Origin: Paraconiothyrium sp. Pb-2020
Taxonomy: Eukaryota; Ascomycota; Dothideomycetes; Pleosporales; Didymosphaeriaceae
Direction: 5' to 3'
Assembly (NCBI GenBank): GCA_022419385.1
Contig: JAJUBI010000007.1
Span: forward strand, 3,691,768-3,755,767
Length of the DNA stretch: 64,000 bases
The translations under genes and the position numbers were made by a program. This document shows positions 21,681 through 32,900 of the stretch, in pieces; within the stretch, counting starts at the first letter, position 1; the number at the start of each line of letters is the position of its first letter. Below the pieces are notes generated by a model. The model saw nothing but the letters and a program-made list of their open reading frames with translations, was not told the DNA's origin and ran no database searches.

Positions 21681-23195
21681 TCAGAGATCACTCCGGTGGT
21701 CGTCAGAGAAAGGGCTCTGCGTCCTCTTGGAAGCAGTGCTGTGTCGCTTTCCCGACTCTTCGACAATGGGTGTCATCGGGGCGGCCTGCAGCCTGCTCGA
21801 CCGCGACGTCTGCCTTTGTGGTGCGGCGGGTCGGTCAGTAGCAGCGTAGTCGGAGAAGGGCGACCGTAGATCGGCAATTGAATGGCCGTCTGAGAACTCG
21901 CTGACAAGGGCGCTGTCGCGTAATAAGCTTTGACGCGCGCGAGAGTGATCCTCATCCTCGGAGTCCGAGTCCGAATCTACATCTCCGGCTTTGCGTGCAC
22001 GGGCATGTGCGACACCATCGTCGGATGAGGTAACCGAGTATTCGGTAAGAGGGCGCATAGGTTGCACTTGGTTGTCTGATATAGCTGTGGAGCCTGTCAG
22101 GTCGCTCTGGTTGGAGGAAGAGCTCTTGGGAGGTGTGACGTCGGATGCCTTCTTTTTGGTGATGTTGAGTGCGCGCACTGGGCCAAGGGTGGCGGTACTG
22201 CGAACTGAGTTCTGAGGGCTCAAGGACGGAGCGCCGCTGCCCTGTCGTGGCATCTGGATGCGGATCGGTTTGACTGCGTGTTTGGGATCAATCTGAGGAA
22301 CCGGCGGGGTCTCTGCCATGGGTGTCTCTGCTGGGCTGTTGGAACCGCTCGACTTGACGCTCACGACTGCCGCCTTGCCCCGTACGATGGTTTGCGCTGG
22401 CAGAGGGGAAACAATAGCGTTCTGGCGGTAGACGGTTGAAGCAACACTGGCACGAGCGAGACTTGGGGCGATGCTGGTGCGGGCGTAGCTGCTGCGCACG
22501 TCGGTGGACCCAGAGGCCATCGAATCACGGAAGTCTGGCACGAAAAAGTGCTGCTCGGAGGCTGCATACGGGCTGCTGAGACCGGAGGAAGGAGACATGG
22601 CGGGAATCGGAGGAACAGGTGGTACAAGCAAATCTGGAGATCCAGGGCCTGAGCGGTTCGTAACGCCGGGAATGTAGGCAATCTGGATGATGTTGGAAGC
22701 GCGCGTGAGGACGGAAGAGGCCATCGAGGCAACTGTGTGTGTTGAAGCGCGGGTGCTCCTCCGCGAAGCGAAATCGTTGTCCTGCTTCTCTTGCGAGGTC
22801 GACATGTCCATTCCGTCGTTCCATCCCTGCTCCTCAACCCATGACCGTCTCTTGCCCTTCATGCAGAACTTCCAGATGACAAAGACCAATATCGCGATGA
22901 AGGCAACACCGCCGATGACACCGCCTGCGATGGCTCCTACATTGGGCTTTCCCGAGCCAGAGTCGGAGCCCTGGATTCCGATACTCTGGCATTTTGCCTG
23001 GGGGCAGGCGTCGCACGTTTGGGTGGTCTGAACGCAGTTGACGCCGTCCTTGCATGCGTCGGGACACGATGGCGCCTCGCTGGGACAGACGACGCAGCGC
23101 TTGAAGATGGTGCGCATGACATTTTCGACGTCTGAATTGTCAGTTTGGACGTTGCGGTGAGTGTCGGGATGGTGTATACCTGTCTGGGCCGCCAT
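21681..23195 (-). CDS. OPY2: OPY2-like membrane anchor protein (HOG/MAPK pathway)
   Basis: The frame is open for 504 aa from the ATG at 23195. A 48-nt intron (23179-23132, GTATAC donor, ACTGAC branch, CAG acceptor) is likely, and removing it gives MAAQT-DVENVMRTIFKRC and 488 aa. The N-terminus has eight cysteines in the Opy2 pattern (CVVC, SCPDAC, NC, TCDAC, KC; PF09463). A glycine-rich transmembrane helix follows (VGAIAGGVIGGVAFIAILVF) and then a basic stop-transfer KGKRR. The remaining roughly 390 residues are Ser/Pro-rich, disordered and cytosolic. In yeast, Opy2 holds Ste50 at the plasma membrane and links the Sho1 branch to Ste11 in osmotic stress signalling; the role here is inferred from the family. 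No signal peptide is visible, so the N-out orientation would depend on the internal helix. Confidence 0.82.
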   Translation of the reverse strand: MAAQTGIHHPDTHRNVQTDNSDVENVMRTIFKRCVVCPSEAPSCPDACKDGVNCVQTTQTCDACPQAKCQSIGIQGSDSGSGKPNVGAIAGGVIGGVAFIAILVFVIWKFCMKGKRRSWVEEQGWNDGMDMSTSQEKQDNDFASRRSTRASTHTVASMASSVLTRASNIIQIAYIPGVTNRSGPGSPDLLVPPVPPIPAMSPSSGLSSPYAASEQHFFVPDFRDSMASGSTDVRSSYARTSIAPSLARASVASTVYRQNAIVSPLPAQTIVRGKAAVVSVKSSGSNSPAETPMAETPPVPQIDPKHAVKPIRIQMPRQGSGAPSLSPQNSVRSTATLGPVRALNITKKKASDVTPPKSSSSNQSDLTGSTAISDNQVQPMRPLTEYSVTSSDDGVAHARARKAGDVDSDSDSEDEDHSRARQSLLRDSALVSEFSDGHSIADLRSPFSDYAATDRPAAPQRQTSRSSRLQAAPMTPIVEESGKRHSTASKRTQSPFSDDHRSDL

Positions 23196-25198
23196 GGTGA
23201 CGGCAGTCGCGACGGAATGTCACGGTCCGCGCGGCGGGTCAAAGGGATAGAGGCAGGCCAGCACAAGACGACACGATTGACGAGTTCGCCAGAGACAGAG
23301 GCCCGATGCAGGGTGCGAATAGCGAAGAGAGAAGAGGTAAACGAGTGACTGTTGGTGGTGAGGCGGCCCTGGGAAGACAGAGGCAGGCGTGGAGAGGGAG
23401 GAGGAGCGATGGATGGGGCGCCGGGGCTGGACTTGGCTGCGCAGGCCGCAAATTGCCCTACGCTCGCGGTCGGTAAGTGGACTGCTGTTTCGAAAGCCCC
23501 TGCTTGTGGCGCTTCGGGTCAGCAACGGCAAAGTGGTGAGGACCGGCGCGACAAAGGGCAATCTTTGTTTGCTGCTGTGGGAACGGCGGGCGCGTTGCAC
23601 TGTGGGCGGTCCTGGTGCGTGGGCAGCGGGAGCAGGCCATCAATCAATGCTGGCCGCAGCTGACCTCGCCCGCGCTAGGTCGGGGATGCGACGCGCAGCC
23701 ACAGCCAATCTATTTTTGCATGGGTACGACCCTTCAGTCTTCATGCCGCCTTGCGCGACCACAATCTCGACGAGCTCCAGTTCGCGGGGTCGCCAGCATC
23801 GTATTTGCGAGTGGTTGCAGTATGCATTCTGTGGCACCATTGTCTCTCGAGGCAGCACAAGCAGCTACACGGGACGCCTCTGGGAACTCCGAAACGTCGG
23901 CATCTCGCCATCCCCACTCTGCTCAAACAATTGACAGCTCGTCCGAGGCTCCGAATAGGCACAAACAGATGCGCCAGGTGTCGCCGTTGCTGGGACACGC
24001 CCCGGGTGTAGCCAGCCACCGCTCAAATCACCAAGCTCAGGGCCTCTGATGACCGCGCCGTCGTGCCACTCTTCCAGTTCCCGCAAGTGTCTCCCTGGCG
24101 GATGCAACCGCAAAGGTACGCGCAATCTCCTCGCGTGCACCACTCAGCGCGCCGCCTGCTGGAGACCCTTTAGTAAGCTCGAGCCATGTTCCTTGCCTTC
24201 GGAGAATTGCCGTGAGCCAGACCGATTGATCGTCTGCTTATCCACAAGGGGGACTTGGCGGTACGACAACCTCGAATGCATATCCGAAATGACATCTTCG
24301 CCTCTGCCTTATTAACATTGTTGTTGCCCATGATGTGACGTCTTTCTATGGTGTACAAGACCCGCGCAATCTTGGTTGAAAGCCATCACAGATGTGAAGC
24401 AATGAACACAAAACGAACACTTAGTCTGGCATTCTCACGACGACTTATTATCCAGCTTCCCCGCATCCGCCATCAGATTCCAAGCTCATTCTTGGTCTAC
24501 ATATACCTCTGGGGAATCTCTAACCTTGCGGCTTATGAGATATTCTTCTATGAACAGGGCAAACTGATCAGCATGCGCCTCCGGCGATCCGTCGACGATT
24601 GCCTTGCTGATCGGCTCATCGATCGCCCTCACCATCCTTCGTATGCATTGGCCAGCGGGGTTCATATGCTTGAACAACATATAATAAGCAAGATCCACTT
24701 CTGCAACTTCTTCAGCAGGCCTTCATATCCAGCAATTTGTTTGTAACAAAAACCGCTTTTACAACAAATCATCATGGAGGCAGCCTGTAGTGAGGGGAAC
24801 GCTGGAAAGAGTCCCCTCATGCGCCCCCGAGATGCACGTCATGCCATTGGGCAGATACTTCGTCAAATGCATAGTTCTCAGCTGAGTTGACCTCCATCAT
24901 CTAAAGTGTTGCCGGACGCGCTAGCAGGAAGCAAAAAGTCGTCCATCGACTTACCGGCTAACAAAGCCCTTTTAAACCAGACCCAAGTCTGTGTATCCCC
25001 CATCGACTCGCTCTACAAATTCGCAAGTCAAACCTCGATACTAGCATACCCACCATTCACTCAACACTAACCAAACGATATCAGAAACCAGCAGCTCGTC
25101 TCCATCTGGAGAAACCCAAAGCAGAACAGCCATTCTACAATCCCAAGCTTACACTACATCCACACCCCCGTCCGCCTCCCTCCTCACCACCACAACCC
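23196..25198. other. Intergenic region upstream of OPY2
   Basis: About 2 kb. The OPY2 side is GC-rich and has overlapping open frames on both strands, typical of composition rather than coding. A short minus-strand frame at 24486-24730 looks somewhat protein-like but has no start context or recognisable family. Nothing else is evident. Confidence 0.4.
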
Positions 25199-25775
25199 TC
25201 ACTCCCCTCCCCCAACACCCATCACCTCCCGTATAGCCCTCCTCCCATTCTCCCTCAACTCCCTCGTCCCAATCCCCGCCCACACCCCCTCCGGCCTCGG
25301 CGGCGTGCCCCCCATCTCCACCCACCCCTCCCCATCCCATCGAAACCACCCATCCTTCTCCTGATCAAACACCCACATCCTCCTACTCTCCGGATGCGCC
25401 TGCGCAAACATAACCGTCGCCCACGCCGTTCCTCCCACCCTGTCGCCTTCTCTTAGCACAGTGACGGCGTAGCAGCTGTCGCTCCACGCAACCTGGTAGT
25501 AGTTGCGGTGGATGAGGCGCCAGATGTGCGGTCTGCGGGGCGGGGATTTGTTTAGGGTGATAGCGGCGGCTTGCACTGCTGGGGTGGCGAGAGAGCTGGG
25601 CGTCTGTCAGGGGGACTGTGTCTGCTTCTGGGGCGGGAGAGTGGTGCGTGGGGAAGGTCCAGTGGAGGACGGCGTGGGAGGCGAGGCGGGCGGCGCGGGC
25701 CCATTCGAGGTCTGCGCCGGGGGCGCCGCCCGAGAGGCAGATGTTGGGGTTTGTGCGTTGGTGTATGAGGTCCAT
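25199..25775 (-). pseudogene. Conserved SLOG-like protein interrupted by a frameshift
   Basis: The ATG at 25775 opens a frame reading MDLIHQRTNPNICLSGGAPG and then ADLEWARAARLASHAVLHW. At about 25587-25598, within a CTCTCTC run, the sensible frame shifts by one base. It continues as ATPAVQAAAITLNK, LIHRNYYQV, AVTVLREGDRVGGTAWATVM, WVFDQEKDGWFRWDG and GVWAGIGTRELRENGRRAI, ending at 25199. The two halves together look like one protein of about 190 aa. The SGGAPGAD motif resembles the nucleotide-binding loop of SLOG-superfamily proteins; this is inference. No splice pair fits the break, so it is a real frameshift mutation or a sequencing slip in the repeat. Confidence 0.6.
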
Positions 25776-26221
25776 GGTAAGGGGACTTGCACGGGGATGG
25801 GGTGGTTGGTATTGTGCTGGATGGGGGAAGTGGTGCGGTGAGGTATGCTTATGGACGGTGGACGAGATAACGCGATCCAAGTAATCGTAAGTCGCAATAC
25901 GAATTGCGAGTCCGGCTTCTAGTGTATGGAGTAGAGGGGATGCCTTGCACTTGTGGTGTTTGAGTGTTTGTTTAATATCTCGTCGTAGAAGGGCGGTGTC
26001 ATGCACAGCCCTCCTTGCAACTCGCTAGACACCACCATGACTCACGATGGAAGCTCGTTCTTCGCAAAGGCAACAATCACAATCCTGCATATTTCTAATT
26101 TGTTCTTCGAGAGTTGGAATATACAATATTTGACTGTATTAAGACTCCTGACGAACCTCATTGAGCGAAGACAAGATACCGTCAAAGCCTGACCAAGTTA
26201 TTAAGCACCATCGCCCTCCTC
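25776..26221. other. Short intergenic region
   Basis: About 450 bp between two minus-strand genes. It should hold the promoter of the SLOG-like gene and the 3' UTR of the RING gene. Nothing else is seen. Confidence 0.4.
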
Positions 26222-26992
26222 TCATATCTCCTCATCATCATTCGACTCCCCTCTATCCTCTAGACCCCTCATTCCCTCTGCACACGTAGCGTCCCAATCC
26301 GGCCACATCTCCCTCACATTAAACCCCATACCTATCAACACCACCATAGCGTCCATCGCAGCCGCAGCCCTTCTCTTAATCCTCGCCTCCAGCGCCCGCT
26401 CATCTCCACCATCCTGCAACCTTCGAATCCTCGACCTCAAATCCGTCAAGAAAGTCGTAACCAGATACACCGCAACACTAGGATCCACCACAGCACGATA
26501 TTCCTCCACTGTTTGCTCCTCCTCACTATCACTAGCTGGTTCCCAATTCCGCATTAGTGTAGGCCTCTCCTCCCCCTCTTCTCCCGAAGAAAACCCCTCA
26601 GAATCGTGTCCAATACTCTCATCCTCCACCAGTCTAAAGTTCCCGAAAAACTCCTCATCGCCGCCAAGGTCTTCGTCGTCGTCAACATCTGACATTTGGA
26701 GCGTTTCCCTTTCGCAGATGGGTGCTCGGCAGAGGGGACAGGTTACGATGCGGGAGCTGGCGTTTGCCCATGAATGGAGGCACGCGCTATGGTAGATGTG
26801 GGCGCAGAGGTTGAGGGATACGAAGCCAATTTGGTCGTCTAAGTCTAGACATATTGAGCAGGAGACCTCGCTGGTAGGTACGTGTGGCGTTGAGTGCTGG
26901 GTGATGTCGACTTCGACGCGGGCGACGGCGACGTCTAGGCCTTCGAACTCGCGAATGAGGTCGTAGAAGCTGTATTCTTGGTTCTGGCTCAT
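26222..26992 (-). CDS. RING-H2 finger protein, probable E3 ubiquitin ligase
   Basis: A single-exon protein of 256 aa. The RING-H2 finger lies at about residues 45-90: CSICLDL, then LCAHIYHSACLHSW, then CPLCR, giving the C3H2C3 ligand order that binds two zinc ions. Such proteins usually recruit an E2 ubiquitin-conjugating enzyme. After the finger comes an acidic, Ser-rich disordered stretch (DVDDDEDLGGDEEFFG; SGEEGEE) and a C-terminal helical part (SVAVYLVTTFLTDLRSRIRR). The protein has no membrane segment. Substrate unknown. Start chosen at the first ATG, which begins a plausible MSQNQEYSFYDLIREFEGL. Confidence 0.75.
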   Translation of the reverse strand: MSQNQEYSFYDLIREFEGLDVAVARVEVDITQHSTPHVPTSEVSCSICLDLDDQIGFVSLNLCAHIYHSACLHSWANASSRIVTCPLCRAPICERETLQMSDVDDDEDLGGDEEFFGNFRLVEDESIGHDSEGFSSGEEGEERPTLMRNWEPASDSEEEQTVEEYRAVVDPSVAVYLVTTFLTDLRSRIRRLQDGGDERALEARIKRRAAAAMDAMVVLIGMGFNVREMWPDWDATCAEGMRGLEDRGESNDDEEI

Positions 26993-27559
26993 TGTGGTTG
27001 GGAGGTGTAAGGTGTGCTATTGGAGATAAAATGGTGCTGTGGTGGGTTTTGGAAGTGTTGCTTTGGGAAGAGGGGTGGTGGGATGGTGATGGAATGGGTA
27101 GATACAGGTGATAGATGGAGGATATTTATGGGGGCTGAAAATGCTTTTCTTTTTCAAAAATGGTGTTTCTGTACCGTAGATGAAGCTAATGGTACCTACT
27201 AAGCATACCTTCTTTACCATGTGTTGGGGCACAGCAATGGCTGGGGGACGGTACCAGGGAAAGGAAGCGGGAAATTGTTCTCGCTACCAGGACCGTATAC
27301 AATGTTATCCACAGTTCCTCGGGGACCGGAACTCAGGTTCTCGAACCTCTGTATAGTCTTTCAAGTCAAGTCGTGCTCCTTGGTCGAAGCCTGGTCCTAG
27401 GATATGCATGATCCTCATCGTGCCACCACGGGAATGCCCAAACTTTTGCCAATGCCAACCTAATCTTGCCGCACCCGCTCGCGAAGATCCCATCATACGT
27501 GCATCCCTAGATCTCTCCTTTACCGATCTTGTGGCAGTCTCCATCTATTGCGTATCGCC
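26993..27559. other. Intergenic region between RING and HIU hydrolase genes
   Basis: About 570 bp holding the RING promoter and the HIU hydrolase 3' UTR. A small palindrome, AGGTTC-TC-GAACCT, lies near 27335-27348. No gene is seen. Confidence 0.4.
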
Positions 27560-28048
27560 CTACGACCCCCGGTACGTCGTATACCCAAACGGGCTCAGCA
27601 ACACCGGCACATGATAATGCTCACCCTTGGCACCGTCCCTCACCACAAACTTAACCTCCACCTCAGGAAAAAACGTCTTAACCCCCTTGTCCCCAAAGTA
27701 ACTCTCCGTGTCAAACGTCAAGCTATACTTCTGATCGCCCGCGCGTTTAAAGATAACCTCCAGCCCGTCGGCACTGAACGGCGACGACGGCGTCCATGAT
27801 GTTACGCGGCCGTCGGAGTTTGTTGTGCCGCTGAAGGTAAGGCCGGATTGAGATAATGAGGAGGGCGGGTTGTGAAGCGTGAGGGTGACGGGGATGGAAG
27901 CGGCGGGGCGGCCGAGGGAGGTGTCTAGGACGTGGCAGGTGATTGGGGGCTTCTTTTCGGTGGACATTGTGGGTGGAGGTGGGTTGGAAGATAGGTGGGC
28001 GGATACGGCTTCGATGCGCTGTGCTGCTTGGGAGGATGGGTGGGGCAT
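27560..28048 (-). CDS. 5-hydroxyisourate hydrolase (transthyretin-like), peroxisomal
   Basis: A single exon of 162 aa. The enzyme hydrolyses 5-hydroxyisourate to OHCU in the urate-to-allantoin pathway. The N-terminal signature ITCHVLDTSLGRPA and the C-terminal YRGS are the family's diagnostic ends and supply active-site His, Arg and Ser; EHYHVPVLLSPFGY supplies the other conserved His. I chose the ATG at 28048 rather than the one at 27967 because the extra 27 residues contain RIEAVSAHL (residues 11-19). This fits the peroxisomal targeting signal PTS2, (R/K)(L/V/I)x5(H/Q)(L/A). Targeting matches the peroxisomal site of urate oxidase. An ATG at 27967 could give a cytosolic form lacking the signal. 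Confidence 0.9.
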   Translation of the reverse strand: MPHPSSQAAQRIEAVSAHLSSNPPPPTMSTEKKPPITCHVLDTSLGRPAASIPVTLTLHNPPSSLSQSGLTFSGTTNSDGRVTSWTPSSPFSADGLEVIFKRAGDQKYSLTFDTESYFGDKGVKTFFPEVEVKFVVRDGAKGEHYHVPVLLSPFGYTTYRGS

Positions 28049-28329
28049 ACAGCTATCGCGGAGCTGGAAATTCGGTGGTCAAGTGTGTGAGATATGTGTG
28101 TCTGTGGTAGTTTCGAGAGCGAGGAGATGCCTGAAAGAAATTCCAATATTTATGAGGTTGGGTGTTGTAGCTGAGCAATTTATGGGGTTAGATAAAGTAG
28201 CCCATGGATAGGGAATCGGGGTGCCCCGCGTCGTCATCGGGCCCTGCCGATCAGCCTTTTGGCTCGCCTCGGCTCGATAACTTTGCTTCTACCTTTGTAT
28301 GCAAGCACCCCTCTGGAAGCACCTTCACG
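28049..28329. promoter_or_regulatory. Divergent promoter between HIU hydrolase and LMW-PTP genes
   Basis: 281 bp separate the two start codons, so both promoters lie here. I see no motif I would name. Confidence 0.4.
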
Positions 28330-29002
28330 ATGACGGCCGGAGAAGCGACTGCGACCGACCCTGCAAAGGGATCGGCACAAGCTGTGTCCGTCCTCTTCGT
28401 CTGCCTAGGCAACATTTGTACGTGTGCCAGAATTGTTTATCGCGCACAACTAACTCCAACAGGCCGCTCGACCATGTCTGAGGGCGTGTTCCAATCGCGT
28501 AAGTTGGCCTCAGTTGCCCTTTCATGATGTATCGAACTGACTTCCACAAGTGACCCGCCCACCGCTTGCGTCGCCCCATCCTCTCATCCGCAACATCGAC
28601 TCATGCGGCACCGGCGCATACCACGTTGGCGACGATCCTGATTCGCGCACCATGCAGACACTCAAGAAGAAGGGCATTACCACCTATACACACGCCGCGC
28701 GCAAGTTTAGACCATCCTCGGACTTTGCAGAGTTCGACTACATCTTAGCCATGGACGACTACAACTTGGAGGACTTGTTGGATCTGCGCGCGCGGGAGGT
28801 GAATCGGAAGGGCGGCGAGGAAGGAGTGGGAAAAGACATGCTGTTTGGAGACTTTGGAGGCAGGAAGAGGAGAGGAGGAAGAGGCGAGGAGGTGCAGGAC
28901 CCATACTATGGCGGGAACGACGGGTTCACAACGGCATACGAGCAGGCTGTGAGGTTCTCGAAGGCGTTTCTGGAGGCGCTGGAGAATGGAGAGCTGAGTT
29001 GA
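28330..29002 (+). CDS. Low-molecular-weight protein tyrosine phosphatase
   Basis: Three exons (28330-28417, 28463-28498, 28551-29002), introns 45 and 52 nt, give 191 aa. The catalytic P-loop CLGNICRS (C-x5-R) is split by intron 1 inside the second Cys codon; the 36-nt middle exon encodes most of the P-loop end and MSEGVFQS. The general-acid region is DPYYGG near the C-terminus. These are the hallmarks of the LMW-PTP family, cytosolic phosphotyrosine phosphatases. Members are usually about 155-165 aa; this one has an insertion of about 30 residues rich in Gly and basic residues (GGRKRRGGRGEEV) just before DPYY, close to the active site. The opening 20 residues are a non-conserved Ala/Thr-rich extension. 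Confidence 0.88.
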
Positions 29003-29914
29003 GCATCACGGACATGTGCATGAGAGACGAAAGACACCATGATACCCATCTAGACATGACGTTAGTCTATAGAGCAATTGTATCCACAGGCAACGCGCTA
29101 GCTCGGGCTGATTCGGAAGACGGCACATTTTCTGCGCGCAGATACGAGTTGCGACTGACTGGACGCATCGTCGCCTTGCTCGCTACTGCAGTCCAAATAC
29201 AGACGTACACGAGCGTCAGCCGCACGCCCATGCCCAAACCGAGTCAGCTAAAATGATCAGGGAATCCCAATCGCGAAAGGAGCAAAGAGCAACGAGGCAG
29301 GAATGAGTCTGCCTTTCAATTGCTCCGCATGTAGACAAAGCAGTTCGTAGATGATGCCCAGCAGCCACAGTGTGCCACGCAATGCAGGGCTGTCAGCGGT
29401 ATTTTTAGCACGGGCGTGCGGAGGGGTGCGGCGGTGCGTGTGGCGCAAAGAGCCACCGCAGCAGCCGACCCGCCAGTTGCTATCCGCTTGTCATGTGTGT
29501 TGCAGGGGCGCAGACCCGTTTCAGGCTGGCGAGTGAGCGCTGAGCAGGGAGATAGCGGCTGAGCGTGCAAGAAATTCAAAAGCACTCGCACCGAACAGAC
29601 ACGCCCGCGAGGATTCGTTTGAGTCTCATTTATACCACGTCACTGTGCTGTGCTCCGTCGCCCGTTGCGCAACGCCGCCGTTGCTGGGTAAACAATCGCC
29701 CTACGTTGGTCTCCACAAAACCTATCTGAAACCAACGCGCTTAGCCACAAAGCGCATCATCGTTGAGGATCACCAAGCACTGCTTCGACATTCGCTAGCT
29801 TGCGCTGTCCTAGGTAAACAAGAAGCCTGCCGCGGTGATATCATTCTCCCGCAGCTGCCAAGGACGTTTGAAGTTTGAGGACCCAGCAGAGCAGCCAGGC
29901 ATCTCCCCTTCACA
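29003..29914. other. Intergenic region upstream of chitin synthase
   Basis: About 900 bp holding the phosphatase 3' UTR and the chitin synthase promoter and leader. No coding sequence is supported. Confidence 0.4.
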
Positions 29915-32900
29915 ATGTCTGGCTATAATCGTCTTGGTACGTCGTCTTCGCCTCCCTCAGAACGCTTATAGTGCTGCGGATTGCCGCGTGGCCCTGGACC
30001 GCGCCTCCCTCGCTTGATCCTATCATTCCTGCCCTTGAACTATAGTCAGCTACCCAGAGTTTGATCGGCCGACGATTCGACCTCCTCGTCGGCGCAGCCC
30101 TATATCCGCCTACTCAATAACCTCAACTATCGCTATCGCGCGGAGGAAGCCGTACACAATCGCTAATCGCATACCACATAGACGAAGATATGGATCCGCG
30201 ACGGCCAGGCCGTACGCCCTCGCCAGGGCATCCACTGCAGAACTATCAGCTTGATAGCTATTCACATTCGCAAGCCGGCCCGCTAGAAATTCCTATGGGC
30301 CCTGGGCCCGGTCCTGGCACACCAGGGGACAGGCTGCAATTACAGCCGAGTGTATGTATTCGGGATGCGACGAAGGAATGGAACTGATTGCGGACAGTAT
30401 TCGGTCGAAAACATTCCCTACGGTCCCACCGATTACCACGACGATTACACATCGCATCCGCAGCCGCATCGCCAGGACAGCAATTACTCGCTCGATCCCC
30501 AAGCGCATCACGATGCGTACTACAACCCGCCCTACGATCCTTCACCGCACGACGAGAGCCCGCACCCATATGGCGCACAGCCTGATCACTACTGGCAAGA
30601 CGACGATAGGCGGCCCATGATAGGCGGCGCCAACTCTTACGGACCGGATCCGCATGAGCCATTCGATCACGATGAATACCACCCAGGCGACGACAGTCAC
30701 CTACACGCTGAAAACCCGTTTCACGATGAGCCGCAGCCCACCCCGAGCCCTGCGCCCATAAAACGATGGAAGACGGTCAAGGAGGTGCAGCTGTTCAAAG
30801 GAAACTTGGTGCTTGACTGCCCGATTCCGCCGCGGCTACTCAATCAGGTCCAGCATGCACAGCCTCCAGAGCGCGACGAGTTTACGCATATGCGCTACTC
30901 CGCTGCCACTTGCGACCCTGCCCACTTTGACGAGGAGCGCTTCACACTGCGACAGAAGCTGTTCGCAAAGCCGAGACACACCGAGTTGTTCATCGTCGTT
31001 ACCATGTACAACGAGGAGGACGAGCTGTTTGCACGGACTATGATTGGTGTGATCAAGAACATTGAGTACATGAATTCGCGTACAAACAGCAAGACGTGGG
31101 GCAAGGACGCGTGGAAAAAGATTGTCGTGTGCGTCGTCAGCGACGGTCGTGCTAAGATCAATCCAAGAACGCGGGCTGTGCTAGCGGCACTCGGTGTCTA
31201 CCAAGATGGCATCGCCAAGCAGCAAGTCAACGGCAAAGATGTGACTGCACATATTTATGAGGTGATTTTAACGGTTGGGGCATTTTAAAGCGGAGCTAAC
31301 GCATACGTAGTACACCACGCAAATGACCCTCGACATCAAGAAAGGTGTTGTGGGTGTCAAGAAAGGCAACACACCTGTGCAGATGCTCTTTTGCTTAAAA
31401 GAGAAGAACCAGAAAAAGATCAATTCACACAGATGGTTCTTCCAAGCTTTCGGAGCGGTTCTCGATCCGAACATCTGTGTATTGCTAGATGCTGGAACAA
31501 AACCCGGCAAAGACTCCATCTACCACCTTTGGAAAGCGTTCGATCTGGAGCCCATGTGCGCTGGCGCTTGCGGTGAGATCAAAGCTATGTTGGTTCACGG
31601 GAAGAAGCTGCTGAATCCGCTTGTTGCGACGCAAAATTTTGAGTACAAGATGAGTAACATCCTGGACAAGCCGCTGGAATCTGCATTCGGTTTCATTTCT
31701 GTGCTTCCGGGAGCTTTCTCTGCCTACCGCTACGTGGCTTTACAAAACGACAAAACGGGTACTGGACCTCTGGAGAAATACTTCCTCGGTGAAAAGATGC
31801 ATGGAACGAATGCTGGTGTGTTTACGGCCAACATGTATCTTGCCGAGGATCGTATTCTTTGCTTCGAACTTGTCTCCAAGAGAAATTGTCACTGGATTCT
31901 GCAGTACGTCAAGTCTGCTAACGGAGAGACGGACGTTCCGGTTGAGATGGCCGACTTTATCTTGCAGCGAAGACGATGGCTGAACGGTTCCTTCTTCGCC
32001 GCTGTGTACGCCTTGGCCCACTCCTTCGACATCTTCCGCAGTGACCACTCGTTCGTTCGAAAGATGATGTTCCTCGTGGAATTCTTGTATCAGACTATCA
32101 ACATGATCTTCGCATGGTTCGCTCTCGGTAACTTCTTCCTCGTTTTCGTCATCTTGACCAAGTCACTTTCCTCGGAAATCGGCACAGCTGGCAAAGTCCT
32201 CTTCATCATCTTCGAATGGTTATATATCGGTGTCTTGATAACGTGTTTCATCCTTGCGCTCGGCAATCGACCACAAGGATCGAATCGATGGTATATGAGT
32301 ATGGTCTACTTCTGGTGCATCATCATGGCCTACCTCATGTTCGCCTCAATATTCATCACAGTCAGGTCGGTCCAGGAGCAAATCAAGACTAATAAAGGGT
32401 TCAATGTCGCCGATATATTTGCAGACAAGATCTTCTTTACATTGGTGGTATCACTTGCTTCGACGTACCTCATGTGGTTCATCGTCTCGATCCTCTTCTT
32501 GGACCCATGGCACATGTTTACGTGTTTTATCCAATACCTCCTCATGACACCGACCTACATCAACATCCTTAACGTCTACGCCTTCTGCAATACGCACGAC
32601 ATCACCTGGGGTACCAAGGGTGACACCAAAGCGGAGAAGCTGCCCTCGGTTACAACAAAAGCAGACGGAAAAGCCGAAATTCATGCGCCGACCGACGATG
32701 CTGATCTCAACACCCAGTACGAAACGGAGATCCAGACTTTTTCGACCAAGTACAAAGAGCCGGAAAAGGTCGTGTCTGATTCGGACAAGCAGGAAGACTA
32801 CTACAAGGGCTTCCGTTCCGGTGTCGTGCTTTTCTGGATGTTCTGCAACTTGGCTCTTTGCGCGGCTGTGCTGCAGACGGGAGGGCTGGAGGTCACGGTT

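Noticed and set aside
23352..24143. Dense open frames on both strands upstream of OPY2
   Set aside because: All six frames stay open for a while because the region is GC-rich; none has a recognisable feature.
24486..24730. Minus-strand frame that reads somewhat like a protein
   Set aside because: It is under 85 codons, has no clear start or splice signals and no family I know; it could be a relic but I cannot support it.
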